From Paracyclopina nana (taxonomy: Eukaryota > Arthropoda > Copepoda > Cyclopoida > Cyclopettidae), in NCBI GenBank assembly GCA_019096065.1, contig JAGUCH010000004.1, forward strand, positions 7,564,001 to 7,628,000: a stretch of DNA of 64,000 nucleotides, written 5' to 3'. Positions 48,617-60,236 of the stretch are shown here, piece by piece. A program made the position numbers and the translations under genes. The notes under the pieces are model-generated. The model did no database searches. It saw only the letters and a program-made list of their open reading frames with translations, and was not told where the DNA came from. How positions within the stretch are numbered: the stretch's first letter is position 1; every line of letters begins with the position of its first letter.

Positions 48617-49072
48617 CACGGTGGTTCAAAAAGCCATTTTCACGCTCATGTGAAATTCCGCCAAATCGCCAAATTCTCATTTTGACGCCAATTTTCAGAT
48701 TCTTTTTGGGAGAGCTTCTTAGCCATGAAAATAGCTCAAATTAGTGAAAAATGACAGAAAAGAGTTGAAATTCATCTTTAAAATGAAAATTTGTTTGAAA
48801 AAGTTTCCATGAGGAAAAACAGTAGAACAGCAAATTTTGCCTACTTTCAGGATTCTATAACTTTCCTTTGACATTGAATGACATTTAGATATTATTGCTA
48901 TCATGATAATCAGACCCCATTTAATGATTATTCATCAAAATTGGCTGCGGAAATGTGCGGAATTGGGAGCTCTGAAAGTCAATTTTTAGCTTAGAGCCCT
49001 ATGAAAATTGACTTCGACGATTTCGCGAGTTTTTTCCCCGTGCGCGTCTAGAAGGGATTTTGAACCACTGTG
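48617..49072. mobile_element. Transib/RAG-like MITE, copy 1 (456 bp)
   Basis: Left end CACGGTGGTTCAAAAAGCC, right end inverse CACAGTGGTTCAAAATCCC. TGTTG stands directly on both sides (48612-48616 and 49073-49077), a perfect 5-bp target-site duplication. The inner end has a GC-rich motif (ACGCTCATG / GACGCGCACGG). No transposase frame. Transib is the animal superfamily that combines CAC-starting ends with 5-bp duplications. Confidence 0.8.
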
Positions 49073-49477
49073 TGTTGTATTTTTTTCTATATCCTCAACT
49101 ACATACATTTATCAATCACTTTATGTATTTGTTGTGTCATCTTTGGCTTTGGTAGCCCAGTAGATAACACATTTATCTTACTGAATAATTTTGTTTTTAG
49201 GTGTTCTATCTTAATGAAGTAGCTTATATGCTACAGCCTTTTGACAGCAGAAACATTGACCAATAATATCTTGAAGACTTGTTAATACTGTATAATCTGA
49301 GAAATCATAGGCAATTTGATATGAAAAAGAGCCTCACTGAATAAATAATGCTGTTTTTGCCTTTACTTGAAGCACATCATTATTCCCTATATATGTGAGC
49401 AGGTAGTAAATAATAAATCAAGAAAAACAGCTGGCAAAGACTCTACTGGGGATTTATTGCAACTTTTTTTCACAGGA
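49073..49477. other. Gap between MITE and TTC36
   Basis: AT-rich; a tRNA-like fragment near 49150 is too weak to call. The 3' untranslated part of TTC36 should reach into this stretch. Nothing else seen. Confidence 0.4.
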
Positions 49478-51858
49478 CTATCCACATTTTGTGTCAGAGG
49501 GAGCAAAGGGGTCTTCCACTTGCTCACTACCCTTCTCAAGGGCTGAAAATACATTTTTGAGCATTTGATTGCACATAGCAGCATAAGGGTTCATGGAGGC
49601 CAATGCAGATTTGGCAAAACTGGAGCCTAATTGGCTGGCAGCCTCAAAATCCTTTTTGGCTTCTTCCTCTCTTCCCTCCAGCCTGTGCACCATTGCTGTA
49701 AAAATAAGGAAGTGATCAGAAAAGCCAAGAAACAAAAGTTTGTGTTAGCCATAGGTTAATTATCATTGTGATGTAAGTCCACAGGGAATAGATATATACT
49801 AATGATTAGCCCATTCAATATTAAGCCTGTCATGACATAACTCTTATCTGGAATTCTGCACCATTTCTCTAAAAGTTGTTAAGTAAAATGAATATTTGAC
49901 ATCTTTGGGCTGCATGTCAGAAAATACAATTTTTGACAATGCTATGTCAACAAACAAAATGACTAAGGGATATGAGACTTGATTGTAAACTTCCTGTTCT
50001 ATTTTCAGAAGCTACCACTTAAATAAAACTCTGAAGGCAATTAGTTATTACTTAATTTTTTTTGAAAGAGAGAAATAGAATAATATAATACTTTTCTGCA
50101 TTCAAGTCTGAAGGCATTTTCAAAGTTTTCGCGACATTTTATTTCATGTTATCAAGAACAACTTTTTGGCTGTGCAATATTTGCTTATCAAATTATTGAG
50201 CCTTGATTGTAAGCTTTCAAAATTCTATTTCGGGGTGCCAAAACTGAAATGCATGAGAACTTAAACTGAGGTCAAGTTTTACTTTAAAGAAGTATAATTT
50301 GTCTATTGGCAGATAATAGCTGAATTTTACATCATGCATTTTAATAAAATGAGCCATTTTATGCATTATCATTATAGTTATTTTTTTCGAGCTGGGGCAC
50401 GTAAAGTAGGGTCATTAAATAGCTGAGCGAGGATTTAAAAATCCAAGGTCAGCTATTTAATGACCCGATTTTACGTGCCCCAGCTCAAAATATACAATTT
50501 TATATTCTGTAATACGATTTTTGAGTGTTTTAATGAAGTTACCGGGCTGCCCCGTGCCCTAGAAAACACTGCTCGGTTTTTAGTTGCTCTGTAAATATCA
50601 CTGGCTCTCATGAGCTAGCATCCCATGGTTTGGGAGCAATGAAATATACTTTTAAAAACCTTATTTTCCAAAGGTGCTCCTATGGCACAATTGTTAGAGC
50701 GCTTGGCTCTTGATTAAGGAGTCTAGGGTTCAAACCCCAGTCATTCCTCATTTTTTTTTTAATCTCTATTTTGCTTAAATTATGGTTAAGTCTTATACAT
50801 AGCATGCAATTTTCATGATGTTTCCATAGCTCAGTGGTTAGAGTATTGGAATGCTGATTCAACAGTCTGAGGTTCAAACCTAGGATGATCCTCTCTTTTT
50901 TCTAACTTCTTTGGAATTTGGATCAGTTCCATGGAATTTGAGGGCATTGAATTACTTAAAATCCCTCAAATTTGATTCCAGGACCATTAAGTATTTAATA
51001 GCCCCCAAATTGCTTAGAAAGAACTGTGATATAAAAGAGCTGAGTCGGATCGGTAAACTGAATTATAACACGAGGAAATCGTATTACAGTATATAAAAAG
51101 AGCAATTTTTTGACCATGTTTTGTTTGCAATGTCAGCTTGCATAGGGCTTTTGCCAAACTTTTCAAAAGTACCTGGGAAAAAAGGAGAAACACATTTGAA
51201 ACTGACCTCTTTGGCAGTATGCCTGACAGGCTGACCTTCCTTGTCCCTTGCTATTTTCTATGGCCTTATTAAGGTCATCCATGGCTGATTTGATGTCAGA
51301 ATTGAGCCTGTGAACTTGAGCCCTGTTATTGTAACATGAGGTCCTCTCAGGGGTCAAAGTCAGAGCCTTGTTCAAGAGGGCCAAAGCATTGGCCAGATTC
51401 CCAGCCTCAGCCTCTTCAATGGCCTCTCTTTCGAGGCCTCGAGAGTCCCTGTAAGTAAAAACCCATTGCTTTCCTCAAAAACAACTCTATACTAAAGAAT
51501 TCCATTGAAAAATTGTATTTTTCTGCTCTTTTCCCCCAATATAGAAAAAAACCATACAGCTTTCCAGCCAAATTCTCACATTTCTATTAAAGGCTTATTG
51601 GCCTTTGATGGGAGAATTCATAATTTCTTTTGTACTTTGCTTAAGCTGGATTACATACTCCCCCTAAGAAATCAAGCTTTATTCACTTCCATGACAATAA
51701 AGAAGTCAATTTTTTCACCTGTATTCTTGTGTGTCCTTTTCATCAGTATCTTTCAAGGTAACTGGAATGGATTCCTCATCATCAAACACAGCCTCACCAA
51801 CTGGCAACAATGGATTTATCACAGCATTCAAAATCTCCCTGTCCCTTTTGGTGGCCAT
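49478..51858 (-). CDS. Tetratricopeptide repeat protein 36
   Basis: Small three-TPR co-chaperone-type protein (binds Hsp70 in mammals and protects HPD, the tyrosine-degradation enzyme, from turnover). Three exons join in phase: 51858-51719, 51448-51207 and 49695-49478, 199 residues (human about 189). The N-terminus carries the family signature AVINPLLPVGEAVFDDEE. TPRs run from EREAIEEAEAGNLANALALL through TPERTSCYNNRAQVHRLNSD to the repeat REEEAKKDFEAASQLG. The C-terminal ASMNPYAAMCNQML matches the conserved NPYAALCN end. Intron 2 carries the tRNA-bearing element. Confidence 0.95.
50676..50748 (+). repeat. tRNA-Lys(CTT)-like module in copy C
   Basis: A box TATGGCACAATTGTTAGAGC, anticodon stem CTTGG/TTAAG (two G-T pairs) around loop CTCTTGA, and a perfect T arm with B box (TAGGGTTCAAACCCCA). 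The acceptor stem is weak and no CCA-adding context or terminator T-run follows directly, so it is tRNA-derived. Confidence 0.65.
50820..50892 (+). repeat. tRNA-like module (anticodon position GCT) in copy C
   Basis: A box TAGCTCAGTGGTTAGAG, stem TTGGA/TTCAA around loop ATGCTGA, and B box GAGGTTCAAACC. Followed by TCTCTTTTTTCT, which could end polymerase III transcription. Confidence 0.65.
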
Positions 51859-52261
51859 TTTGAATGGAACTAAAGGTTTTGCTACCTGTAGCAATGGTTG
51901 ACCAAGCTACCAGCAAAACCTGATTTCTTGTTTTTTTCTGATTGTCATCTTGCCATGACATTGGTAGATTACTTCTTGCCCTTTAAAACTTTTTTCCTTT
52001 TCCCTTTTTTTGGAGGCCAAAAAGATGAGGAAGAAAAGTGGCTAAAATGGGCTACTTTAATGCTGCTTTTTCCCCTCCACATATAAAGCCTCTTATGTAA
52101 TGCACTTTTACTTAATATGGAAAATGTCTTTCATCACCTTTAGAAAAAATTCTGCCAAAAGTACAACGTCCACTTTATTTGTAGATGTTAAAAACAAACA
52201 AGGAACCTACTTCAATAATGGACTTTTAAGTAATCCCTTTTATATGATGGAAAGCAATTTT
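51859..52261. other. Upstream of TTC36
   Basis: AT-rich probable 5' flank of TTC36; no motif or gene recognised. Confidence 0.4.
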
Positions 52262-52734
52262 CGCATGTATAATTCAGTTTACCAATTCGTCTGAGTTCAT
52301 ATAACTACACATATATAAAAGCTCTGACGCTTTACTTTATCAAGTGACACACATTATAAAGTATTTTACTAACTGTAACCGGTTTTACTCGCGAGTAAAT
52401 TCACTTTGCCGATCGTGTCAGCTTTTTGCAAACCCTGTGACGTCACAACATGGCATTTCGGCAAGTTCATTTCGCTTGGAAAATCGGTCACAGTTAATAA
52501 AATTTGATCCGGCTTGGTTTCATTTACTCACCTAGGGGAATTTTTACGTTAACTTCTCAGTCCCGAAAAGCAGCATGTTCCCATATGGGGATCGAACCCT
52601 TAACATCAAGATCAGGAGTCCAGCGCTCTATTGACTGAGCTACCAATACAGTTAGAAAAAGTTGTTGTTAGAATTCTTTTTTATTCTTCTTCTAAGCTGA
52701 GCTAAGCTTAATAGAGGAGTAGAGTCTCTATCAT
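52262..52734. repeat. Diverged relatives of the tRNA-bearing element family
   Basis: TATAATTCAGTTTACC at 52268 and ACTGTAACCGGTTTTACTCG then TTTGCCGATCGTGTCAGCT at 52370-52430 match the left end of the tRNA-bearing elements with many changes. A tRNA-like module lies at 52578-52650 on the minus strand: A box TGGTAGCTCAGTCAATAGAG, loop CTCCTGA (anticodon position CCT, Arg-like), and B box GGGTTCGATCCCC. Confidence 0.5.
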
Positions 52735-53079
52735 GTAGCAGGAACACGGGTAGACGGGCGTGCTCGCAGATGCGCAGCGGGCGCGACGTCCCGGTGAAGC
52801 TAATTGTACAGAATCAGTTAATAAACGGACGCACTCGAGTAAACACCTCGACTAGTTTTCTTAGTAGCACGTTCTTCCATCGCTACCCGCGGGCACGCGT
52901 GTCACCCTCGGGGGGTCTATACGAACCTCCAACAAGTTGGCTCGGTGCTGAGGACAACTCCCCGAGTTTCTCGACACCTTGCTCCCAAGAACGCTGCTAG
53001 AGGTAAAAGAGGACCATAGAGCAATACAACAACAACAGGAACAAAGGAACAATGGCGGCGACAACGCCCTAGTAGCAGG
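52735..53079. mobile_element. GC-rich 329-bp insertion between 8-bp direct repeats
   Basis: GTAGCAGG occurs at 52735-52742 and 53072-53079. Between them the sequence is far richer in GC and CpG than both flanks and contains AATAAA near 52820. No inverted ends or coding frame. It may be a small transposon with an 8-bp duplication or a retroelement fragment; the 8-bp repeat could be chance. Confidence 0.35.
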
Positions 53080-53270
53080 GTGACCAGAACATTTGAAAAT
53101 CTTCCAAAAAAAGCCACATTTGGTTATCTTTGAAGGAAAAGACTAAAAGTAGCCACAATTGTAGTAAACAAAGCAAAAAAAAAAAAAAAAATAGCCACTT
53201 AGCTATAAATAGCCACACCTGGTCATCCTGTCTAGTGTGAAAAGCCACTACACATGCGTTCACTCCAGAG

Positions 53271-53730
53271 CACAGTGGGTTTGTTTGCTGATTTCATTTC
53301 ACGCACACGGAAAAAGTCGCAAAATCAACATAGCACCTTTTTCTTATTAGCGGTAAGCTAAAAATATGCCATCCTGGCAACCAGGAGAGCAAGTAAGAGC
53401 AGCCAATTCTTCAATTTATGCTATAAGCTTGACTTCCTCGACTTGGTCACTCAATTGGAGTCATTTGGAATAAAAGTTATGGGAGAGCCAATTTCTGCTC
53501 AAATTGTGCAAAATTGCTGTTCTGCATAATTCGTCAAAATCAACTTTTGCCCAAAAATTATGAGTTCTTTACCAAATTTAAACCTTTATCTGTCAATTAA
53601 CATTAATTTGTGCTCTTTAGGTAGCCTAGAAGTCCTACAAATTGGAAGCTAAAAATGGGTGCTAAAATCGGAAATCTGTGATTTGACGTAATTTCTTGTG
53701 CGCGTGAAATCGGCTTTTTGATCCACTGTG
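53271..53730. mobile_element. Transib/RAG-like MITE, copy 2 (460 bp)
   Basis: Left end CACAGTGGGTTTGTTTGC, right end inverse CACAGTGGATCAAAAAGCCG. CAGAG flanks it directly on both sides (53266-53270 and 53731-53735). Its right end matches the left end of the 48.6 kb copy (CACRGTGGWTCAAAAAGCC), so the two belong to one family in opposite orientations. No coding frame. Confidence 0.82.
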
Positions 53731-53735
53731 CAGAG

Positions 53736-55329
53736 GCAAAAAGTATTTTCCCCACTTTTCCACTAAAAGCACAACCTGATGCACTACTCTATGGTGGTGC
53801 CATTTACCATGATAAATTCAAAATCAGCTTTTACAATGTGAAAAGTATGGCTGAAAGTATGCCAAGATACCCCATCTCTGGGTTGAGGCCGGGGCGCACC
53901 ACTATTGAGAGAGGTAGCACAACCCCCGGGTCACCAGAGATGTAGTAACAGTAGGAATCGCGTCACTCTAGCAGAAAAACGCGAATACGAGACACCAATG
54001 AACCACCCGCAAATAAGGGACAGCAATATGGTTAAAGACCGCCTGAACGGGCGTGGCAAGAAGGCCACACCCCAGGCAATTATCAAAGCCACCAGCAACG
54101 CGACAGCGAGTCGTTGCTTGCGCCAGTCGAGTGCCCTCGTCTGGAGAGCAGAAAGTACAATATCCACCCCAGGTCGAGGCCGGGCGCGCCCCTTGAGGTC
54201 GTATGCCCGGGTCACTTGGAGGTGTTGTGGCAGTAGGCATCGCGACACTTTAGCAGAAAATCGCGAATACGCTGCCAGCCGGCTATCGTACGCCGAGCAA
54301 GCTTGTCCTCGGCTGAGGCCGCCACAGAGAATGGCGAGCATCACCAGGAGAGCACAGGCCCTCAGGCAGCAAGATCGCTGTACACCTGAGTCGCCAGAAC
54401 CACCTCGCTTGTCCTCGGCTGAGGCTGCGCCACAGAGAATGGCGGGCATCACCAGGAGAGCACGGGCCCTCAGGCAGCAAGATCGCTGGACACCTGAGTC
54501 GCCATCACAGCCTCGCCCTTGCAACAAGGCCACCATTGAAGCCTTGGCAGGGAGGCCGCGTTACTTTGCAGAAAAACGCGCATTTGTCAGAACGATTCAT
54601 GTTAATGATTGCATTAAGATCAATAAACAACAACTAACTACACGCTCCCAAATACTGCGCGCGCGCAGTCAAAAAGAAATCAGGCCACGACTATCGATTA
54701 CCCCCGAGAAGTATACCTCGGGAAGCCGTCAGGCGGACCCCAGCGGCGGGCCGCCAGGCGAAGGCCGGAAAAGGCTTGGCTCTTGAGGATCGGTCAAGGA
54801 TCACTGAGCAATGTACTAATAGGGAAGTTAATCCCTTGACCCGTAGATGGGTCGGCTCAACTGCTTATCGCTAATCCGCTCACGGTCACTTTCGAGATTT
54901 GATATTGTCAGGCACAAAATATGGCCATAAATGGTCACTCTGAGACCTAGCATTGTGTTGCGCAAATACGGTCGCAAACAGACCAAGCTGCTGGCCTCTT
55001 TATGGCCAAATTCCCAAGGTTACTCTTAGTAACAAGGGAGATCGACTGCTGTTTGCAGCTGCAAGAAGTTGTAAACTAAATCTCGCATCCTGTCGCTAAT
55101 GAAGCTCCGCTAATAGCCAAATAGCTAAAATTGGCCGTCTAAATCTCCGGTCATAAACCAGATCGCGTAAACAATCTCGAGAGTGTCAGAGGGGCCAGAA
55201 ATCCCCTGCTGGCCGTGAGAGCAGCCGTTGCACTGATCCAATGACACTAAAAAGAGTGATAAGATTGGAGGGGTTGTGTGCAGCTCTCTGGGGTCTCCCA
55301 AGGCTACCACACCCACTCTTGCTTCTTCA
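53736..55329. other. GC-rich region with tandem duplications, before the Ty3/gypsy element
   Basis: GC and CpG rise sharply from about 53.88 kb. A 107-bp block (54301-54395) is repeated at 54407-54504 (CACAGAGAATGGCG, AGCAAGATCGCTG). A looser repeat around GCAGAAAAACGCG occurs near 53970, 54250 and 54570. An open plus-strand frame at 53905-54786 is Arg-rich and repeat-driven, not a convincing protein. AATAAA at 54651 could belong to a lost 5' LTR, but I found no LTR pair. Confidence 0.4.
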
Positions 55330-58300
55330 TTAACTATGCTACGTTACTTTTGAGCTCTAGATATCAGCCTTCGCCGCTGCACTCCTCCTCTGCAAACAAG
55401 GCCCCCGACTTACCACCCAGCGGCGGTGCTTTCAAGGCCCACAGCAGCAATTGTGGAGGATCTAGATGCGCAGGGGGCTCTGGGCTGCTCGCCTCAGGAA
55501 GGCTCCTGGCCGGGGCCCCGAGAACGCGGCTGCTGTTCCCGCCGATATGCAAGTAATGATGCTTCCGCTCATGCAAGGGCTCAAGGCCCAGCGCCAGGCC
55601 GACCTCCATACCCAAAAACAGGGAGTAGAGCTGCTCTGGCTGGAGGCTGGGACCTGCCATTTGGAAGCCAAGGCAGCAGCTGTCCAATCTTGGCAGAAAT
55701 GCAAGCTAGGAAGTTTGAGGACACTGAGGCCGATAAGTGGCTCACATCCCACCTACCTGTCGAGGCTACCTTCTTGGGGTTGCAAGCAACAAAGGCGACC
55801 AAGAATATGGAAACCAAGCACGCCTTGGTAGGCATGGCACTGCAAACGGTCAATGAGGTTGACCTCTACGCCTTGACAATGAGGCTTTCACCTTCATACA
55901 CCTGCTAGACGTGTAAGCCATGGTTACCTCATCTCAGGCGGCTCACATTGTGCTGGAAACCGCCCAGCAGTGGTCTGACCAGGCCATCCCTCAGTGGCAT
56001 GCCGCCTGTGGAGCATCCTTGTGAGGGCCAGGCCCTAACTCGCCCTGGACCTCGTACGCATCTTGTCATTAAGATGTACAGGAAGGACGTAGTGGCGGGC
56101 ATCTTGGGGCACAAGTTGCCACCATGGTTGAGGCCCTAGAGGCGGCTTGCCAGGCAGAGTATTTGTTGTCCATTGGGCTGGGCAAAGGCCAAGTCTCCGC
56201 TATGCTCTTGTCTGATGCCGACACCAAAATTATCTGCTACTACTGAAAGAGGAAGGGTCATTGGTAAGCCGAATGCCGGGCCCTTGACCGGGACGAGCCC
56301 AACAAACACTACAACCCCAAAACCAACAAATGGTACCGGGCTGAGAGCCAGCAGCAACAACGGTCCTCGGCATGCAAGAGCGCTCCATCTCAAATATTGT
56401 ATTGAGGGTGACCGCAAGCCAGGACTCAGCCTCAGACCACCAACAACCAGCAACCCCAGGGTCAACGAGATTTGTGAAGCAAGGCCCAAGGGCGAGGCAG
56501 AGCCCACGTGGGCCACGCTGGCAGGAAACAACTGACCCGGTTGTAGAGGGTTCTGACCGAGCCTCTCTAATATCCCTCCTGCTAGCTGCCCTTGATCACA
56601 TCACCGAACATAAACAATTTTACAGCACGGGTACCTGTGCGTATTGGCTGGATCAAGACCCGTGCCCTAGTTGACAGCGGCCATAGCTGGCATACCTGCA
56701 TTTCTGAGGCCTTAGCCCAATGCTTTGGGGTCCTGCCACACAACCTATGGCCCCTCTGCGACATGACCGTGGTGGGCACTGCCCACAAGCGGCACCGGCC
56801 GCAAGTGTTGGGAGAGCTCGGACAGCCCCTGAGAGTCCAGATCGGAAAGCACCCTCATATGTTCTCTATCCGGCCCACGGTAGTACACAGCCGTCCATAG
56901 ACTTCAACATGTGTGGGCCTTTCCAGAGCCATCATCACATCAATAAGCTTCATTCTCAAGGTGCCCTCCAGATCCATGCCAAGTACCTCCCGATTGTCGG
57001 AGCCTTGCACGACGCTGCTGACACCCCAACCATGGAATCTGCCATCCATGTGACATGACCCACTACGGTCCCACGGTGCACCGCGGTCCTGGTTGCAGCC
57101 GTCGCGACCCAGTGGCCCCATGGGAAGGCCAAGTAAGCAGCGCCCGAAGCTGAGGCCAGTTGCTGAGGAGACCCAGCTGGCTCCTTGGCCATGCGTAGTG
57201 GGTCAGCCAGCCGCAGGAGGACACCTGATGGTGAATTGTCAAACAAGCTGGATTACTCTCTGCAGGTGAAAGGAGGTGTTTGCTACGGCACCCTCCGGGA
57301 GTATGTGCCTCCGGCCGTCGGCCCTACAAGGGTCCAGAGCCGCAAGTACAAGCTATCCACCCCGACGGGACGTGGAGGGCCAGCCCTACAAGGGACCACC
57401 TCCCGATGCTGGCCCGCAAGAGAAAATTGAGTTTGCCATACGGGCCTACAAGCTGGAAGAAAACGACCTCATCCGGAGGGACCCTGGGCAGTTGAAGGCC
57501 GCTGCCTCACTCCTCACTGCGTATCTAGGGGCCTTATCCTTCGACGGTCGTTCTGGCCAGACCAAGCTGGTAGAACACGCCATCGACCTCAAGCCTGTAA
57601 CCAGGCCAATCAATATTCATCTACGCCAATCAATCCCAGCATGGAAGCCTCTTTAAAGGAGAAGACCCAAAAGGGGTTGGACAAGAGGTCGTCACCCCAA
57701 CCTCCTTTCTGTGGTCCACCCCACAAGTCCACATCCGGAAAAAGGGACGGGAGCCTCCTGCCGTGCCTGGATTATCGCGAGCTCAACAAGGCCACTGTTG
57801 CCGAATCCAACCCGATCGAGGATGTTCGGGATAATCTGAGCCAATTGGCCGCTCTACCGTCTTCTCCACCCTGGACGCTGTCAAGCCCTTCAATGTGGTG
57901 CCCATCCAGCCTGGGGACATGGAGGAGACCACCTTCTCAATCAGAGATGGCTCCCACCCTTTTCTGAAGATGCCATGTGGGCTCACCAATGCCCCCAAGA
58001 CTTACAGCCGGCTCTAATGCCTAGTACTAGAGGGAGTGTCATGGGAGATGTAGCTCTTCCAAACTTGGACGATTGCCTGGTCTACTCCCCTGACTTTTAG
58101 TCACACCTTCACAACCTGCGGGTCGTGCTGCAAGACCACCAAAAGGCCGGCCTACTGCTTGAGCTGTCCAAGTGCCACGTGTTCCAGACCCAAGTAAGCT
58201 ATTCGGGGCATGTTGTCACGCCCAAGGGACTGGAGGTCGTGCCAGCCTACGTCGACCTGATCTGCAAATGGCCCTTGCCAACACCCGCAAGCTATTGAAA

Positions 58301-60236
58301 GTGTTCATGGGCAAGGCCAACTACTATCAGGCTTGCATCGAGAAGTACCAGCATGTCACCGCCCATCTGAGTGTCAAGCTCTTGAGGGATAATGGCACAG
58401 CAGCTATGCACACCTACCCGCCTACTCAAGAGTATCGAGAAGCCTTTGGGGAGAATATACGACGCCTTGTGTCGGCCCTGGTGCTGGCTTGCCCTGACTT
58501 CGTGTCACCTAACATGTTCATCTTGGACACTGGTTTCTAGCAGGAGAACGGAGCTGTGGGGGCTTTGCTGTTGCAAGTTCAAGGCAGCAAGGAAAGAGTC
58601 ATCCTTTATGGGGCTAGGAAGCTGATCCCCCCACCAGCATGCTAGCCAGATTGCTCGGTACCATCTCCAATTAGGACTTCGAAATGGTGCATTGAACCGG
58701 CACCAAACACAGCAATGCAGATTCCCTGAGCCAGGCCCCGCCCTTGATCGGGCCAGCAATCACCCCAGCTCAGAGGTCTCCAACGATGACTTCTTCAGAG
58801 TAGCAAACCTAAGCTCATCCCCACAAAGCCAGAACTGTGGGCGGAGGCCCAGGAAGAAGACGATGACCTTGTCACCTTGCGTAAACTAGCGCAGCTGCGA
58901 CAAACCCCATTGCGAGCCCTTGGAAGCCGCTTCAGCCCGCGATAGGGTCCTACTAGATTAGTTTGACAGCTCACCTCTGGATCAGCAAAGGGCATTGCAG
59001 CTCCAAGGCACCAAGGCCGATTCATTTTCCTGGCTGGTCGTGCCAAGCAAATGGGAAGAAGCCAGCCTGCTGCATAATCACGAGACCACCGGGCGCCAAG
59101 GAAGGAAACCCTGTTACACAGGACAGCCCAGCACTTTTATTACTTTTATTTCCCATGGATGGCAAAGAGAGCTGATGAGGTTGTCTAGTCACGATCGCTC
59201 TGCCGACAACAGAACTGGCGATTCCAGCCTTGATTATATGAGACCCTTCAAGATCTCCAGTCAGCATCATTCACAAAAATGCATGTGTAATGTGTGGATA
59301 GAGGCTTTTCCATGCAAGTTCTGGTTGCCAGAATGGCTGCACACCGGTTAAGGCACGCATTTCAAGACCCATCTAATGAAACAGGTGTGGTGTGCGCTGC
59401 TCTGGGTTTCAAGGCCACAACCACAATGTCCTGCGAACCTCGGAGCATTCTGGTGGAGCGACATCATCGAAACCTCAAAGAACTCATTCATAAGATGATC
59501 ACAGGGCACTACGCCCAATGGGCAGAGTGGTGCCCTTCACCCTGGTGGTCCTGCCCACTACAAGCATTACCGAAAATCGGTCAACTGGTCTGGCCCCATA
59601 TAAGATAGTGTTGAACGGCAGCCTACCACCAACTCAGACCTCATCTTTGGGGATTCCCAGCGAGCAAGCAACGGAAACAGGTTGATGCCAAACATCTGCT
59701 AAGCGCATCCAACTAGCGTATGAATAAGCCCCCACAAAACATCTCTGCATCTATTGAGAAACAGCCACATGCTTATCACAGGGACAAACAGGCTTTCACC
59801 CCACGACAAAGGCCCTGGACTATTGAGAAACAATCAACAAACTCACTACCACCAAATTTGCAGTTGAAAAACCTTCTGCACCTCCCAAGGACAACATGGA
59901 CTTCGACATGATAGACATAAGTCTAAGAGTACCTAAAAACAGCGATAAAAGTGGAAACTGCACCAATGGAGGAGTTGCCCATTCTTTCGAGTCTGCAATG
60001 GCGCCCACTAACCCGGGAATACAGGTTCCCTCATACCAGAGACGACCCAATACCACAGTTCAATCAGGACCCCACGATACTTGAGTATGATGTCCTTGAG
60101 TTCCCAGCTAACTCAATGACAACAAAAACAACACCATGCAAGATGACAAGACCATTAACGCCACAAACAATGCAGATAAGTGTTTAATAAGTAATCGGGA
60201 CATATTGGTGCTCCCTCAACACGAAGTTTGGGGGGG
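55330..60236 (+). mobile_element. Ty3/gypsy LTR retrotransposon fossil
   Basis: Plus-strand remains in normal order: gag with a zinc-knuckle relic (about 56.2 kb), aspartic protease (about 56.65-56.75 kb), reverse transcriptase (about 57.7-58.25 kb), RNase H (about 58.5-58.65 kb) and integrase (about 59.0-59.6 kb). The RT-RNase H-integrase order and RT character place it in Ty3/gypsy (Metaviridae). The reading frame is broken in ten or more places, so it is an old, dead copy. A G-run (about 60228-60235) directly before TG could be the polypurine tract. No matching 5' LTR was found, so age cannot be taken from LTR divergence. Confidence 0.8.

Larger units (their letters stand above)
50387..51104. 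mobile_element. tRNA-bearing element with attached palindrome, copy C
   Basis: The cleanest copy. A 103-bp palindrome (50387-50489, TTCGAGCTGGGGCACGTAAA to its inverse) is followed, after TATACAATTTTATA, by the body that starts CTGTAATACGATTT and ends at 51104 with ATCGTATTACAGTATAT. It is oriented opposite to copy A. It holds two tRNA-like modules on the plus strand and lies in intron 2 of TTC36. Confidence 0.75.

Noticed and set aside
49145-49210. tRNA-like string (TGGTAGCCCAGTAGATAAC)
   Set aside because: Only an A-box-like part is visible; no anticodon stem or acceptable B box.
13655-50892. The tRNA-like modules as functional tRNA genes
   Set aside because: Acceptor stems do not pair properly and the modules sit inside repeated elements, so they are called tRNA-derived.
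53905-54786. 293-codon Arg-rich plus-strand frame and its 201-codon antisense partner
   Set aside because: Both strands are open together over tandem GC-rich repeats, and the peptide simply repeats with the DNA. More likely composition than a protein.
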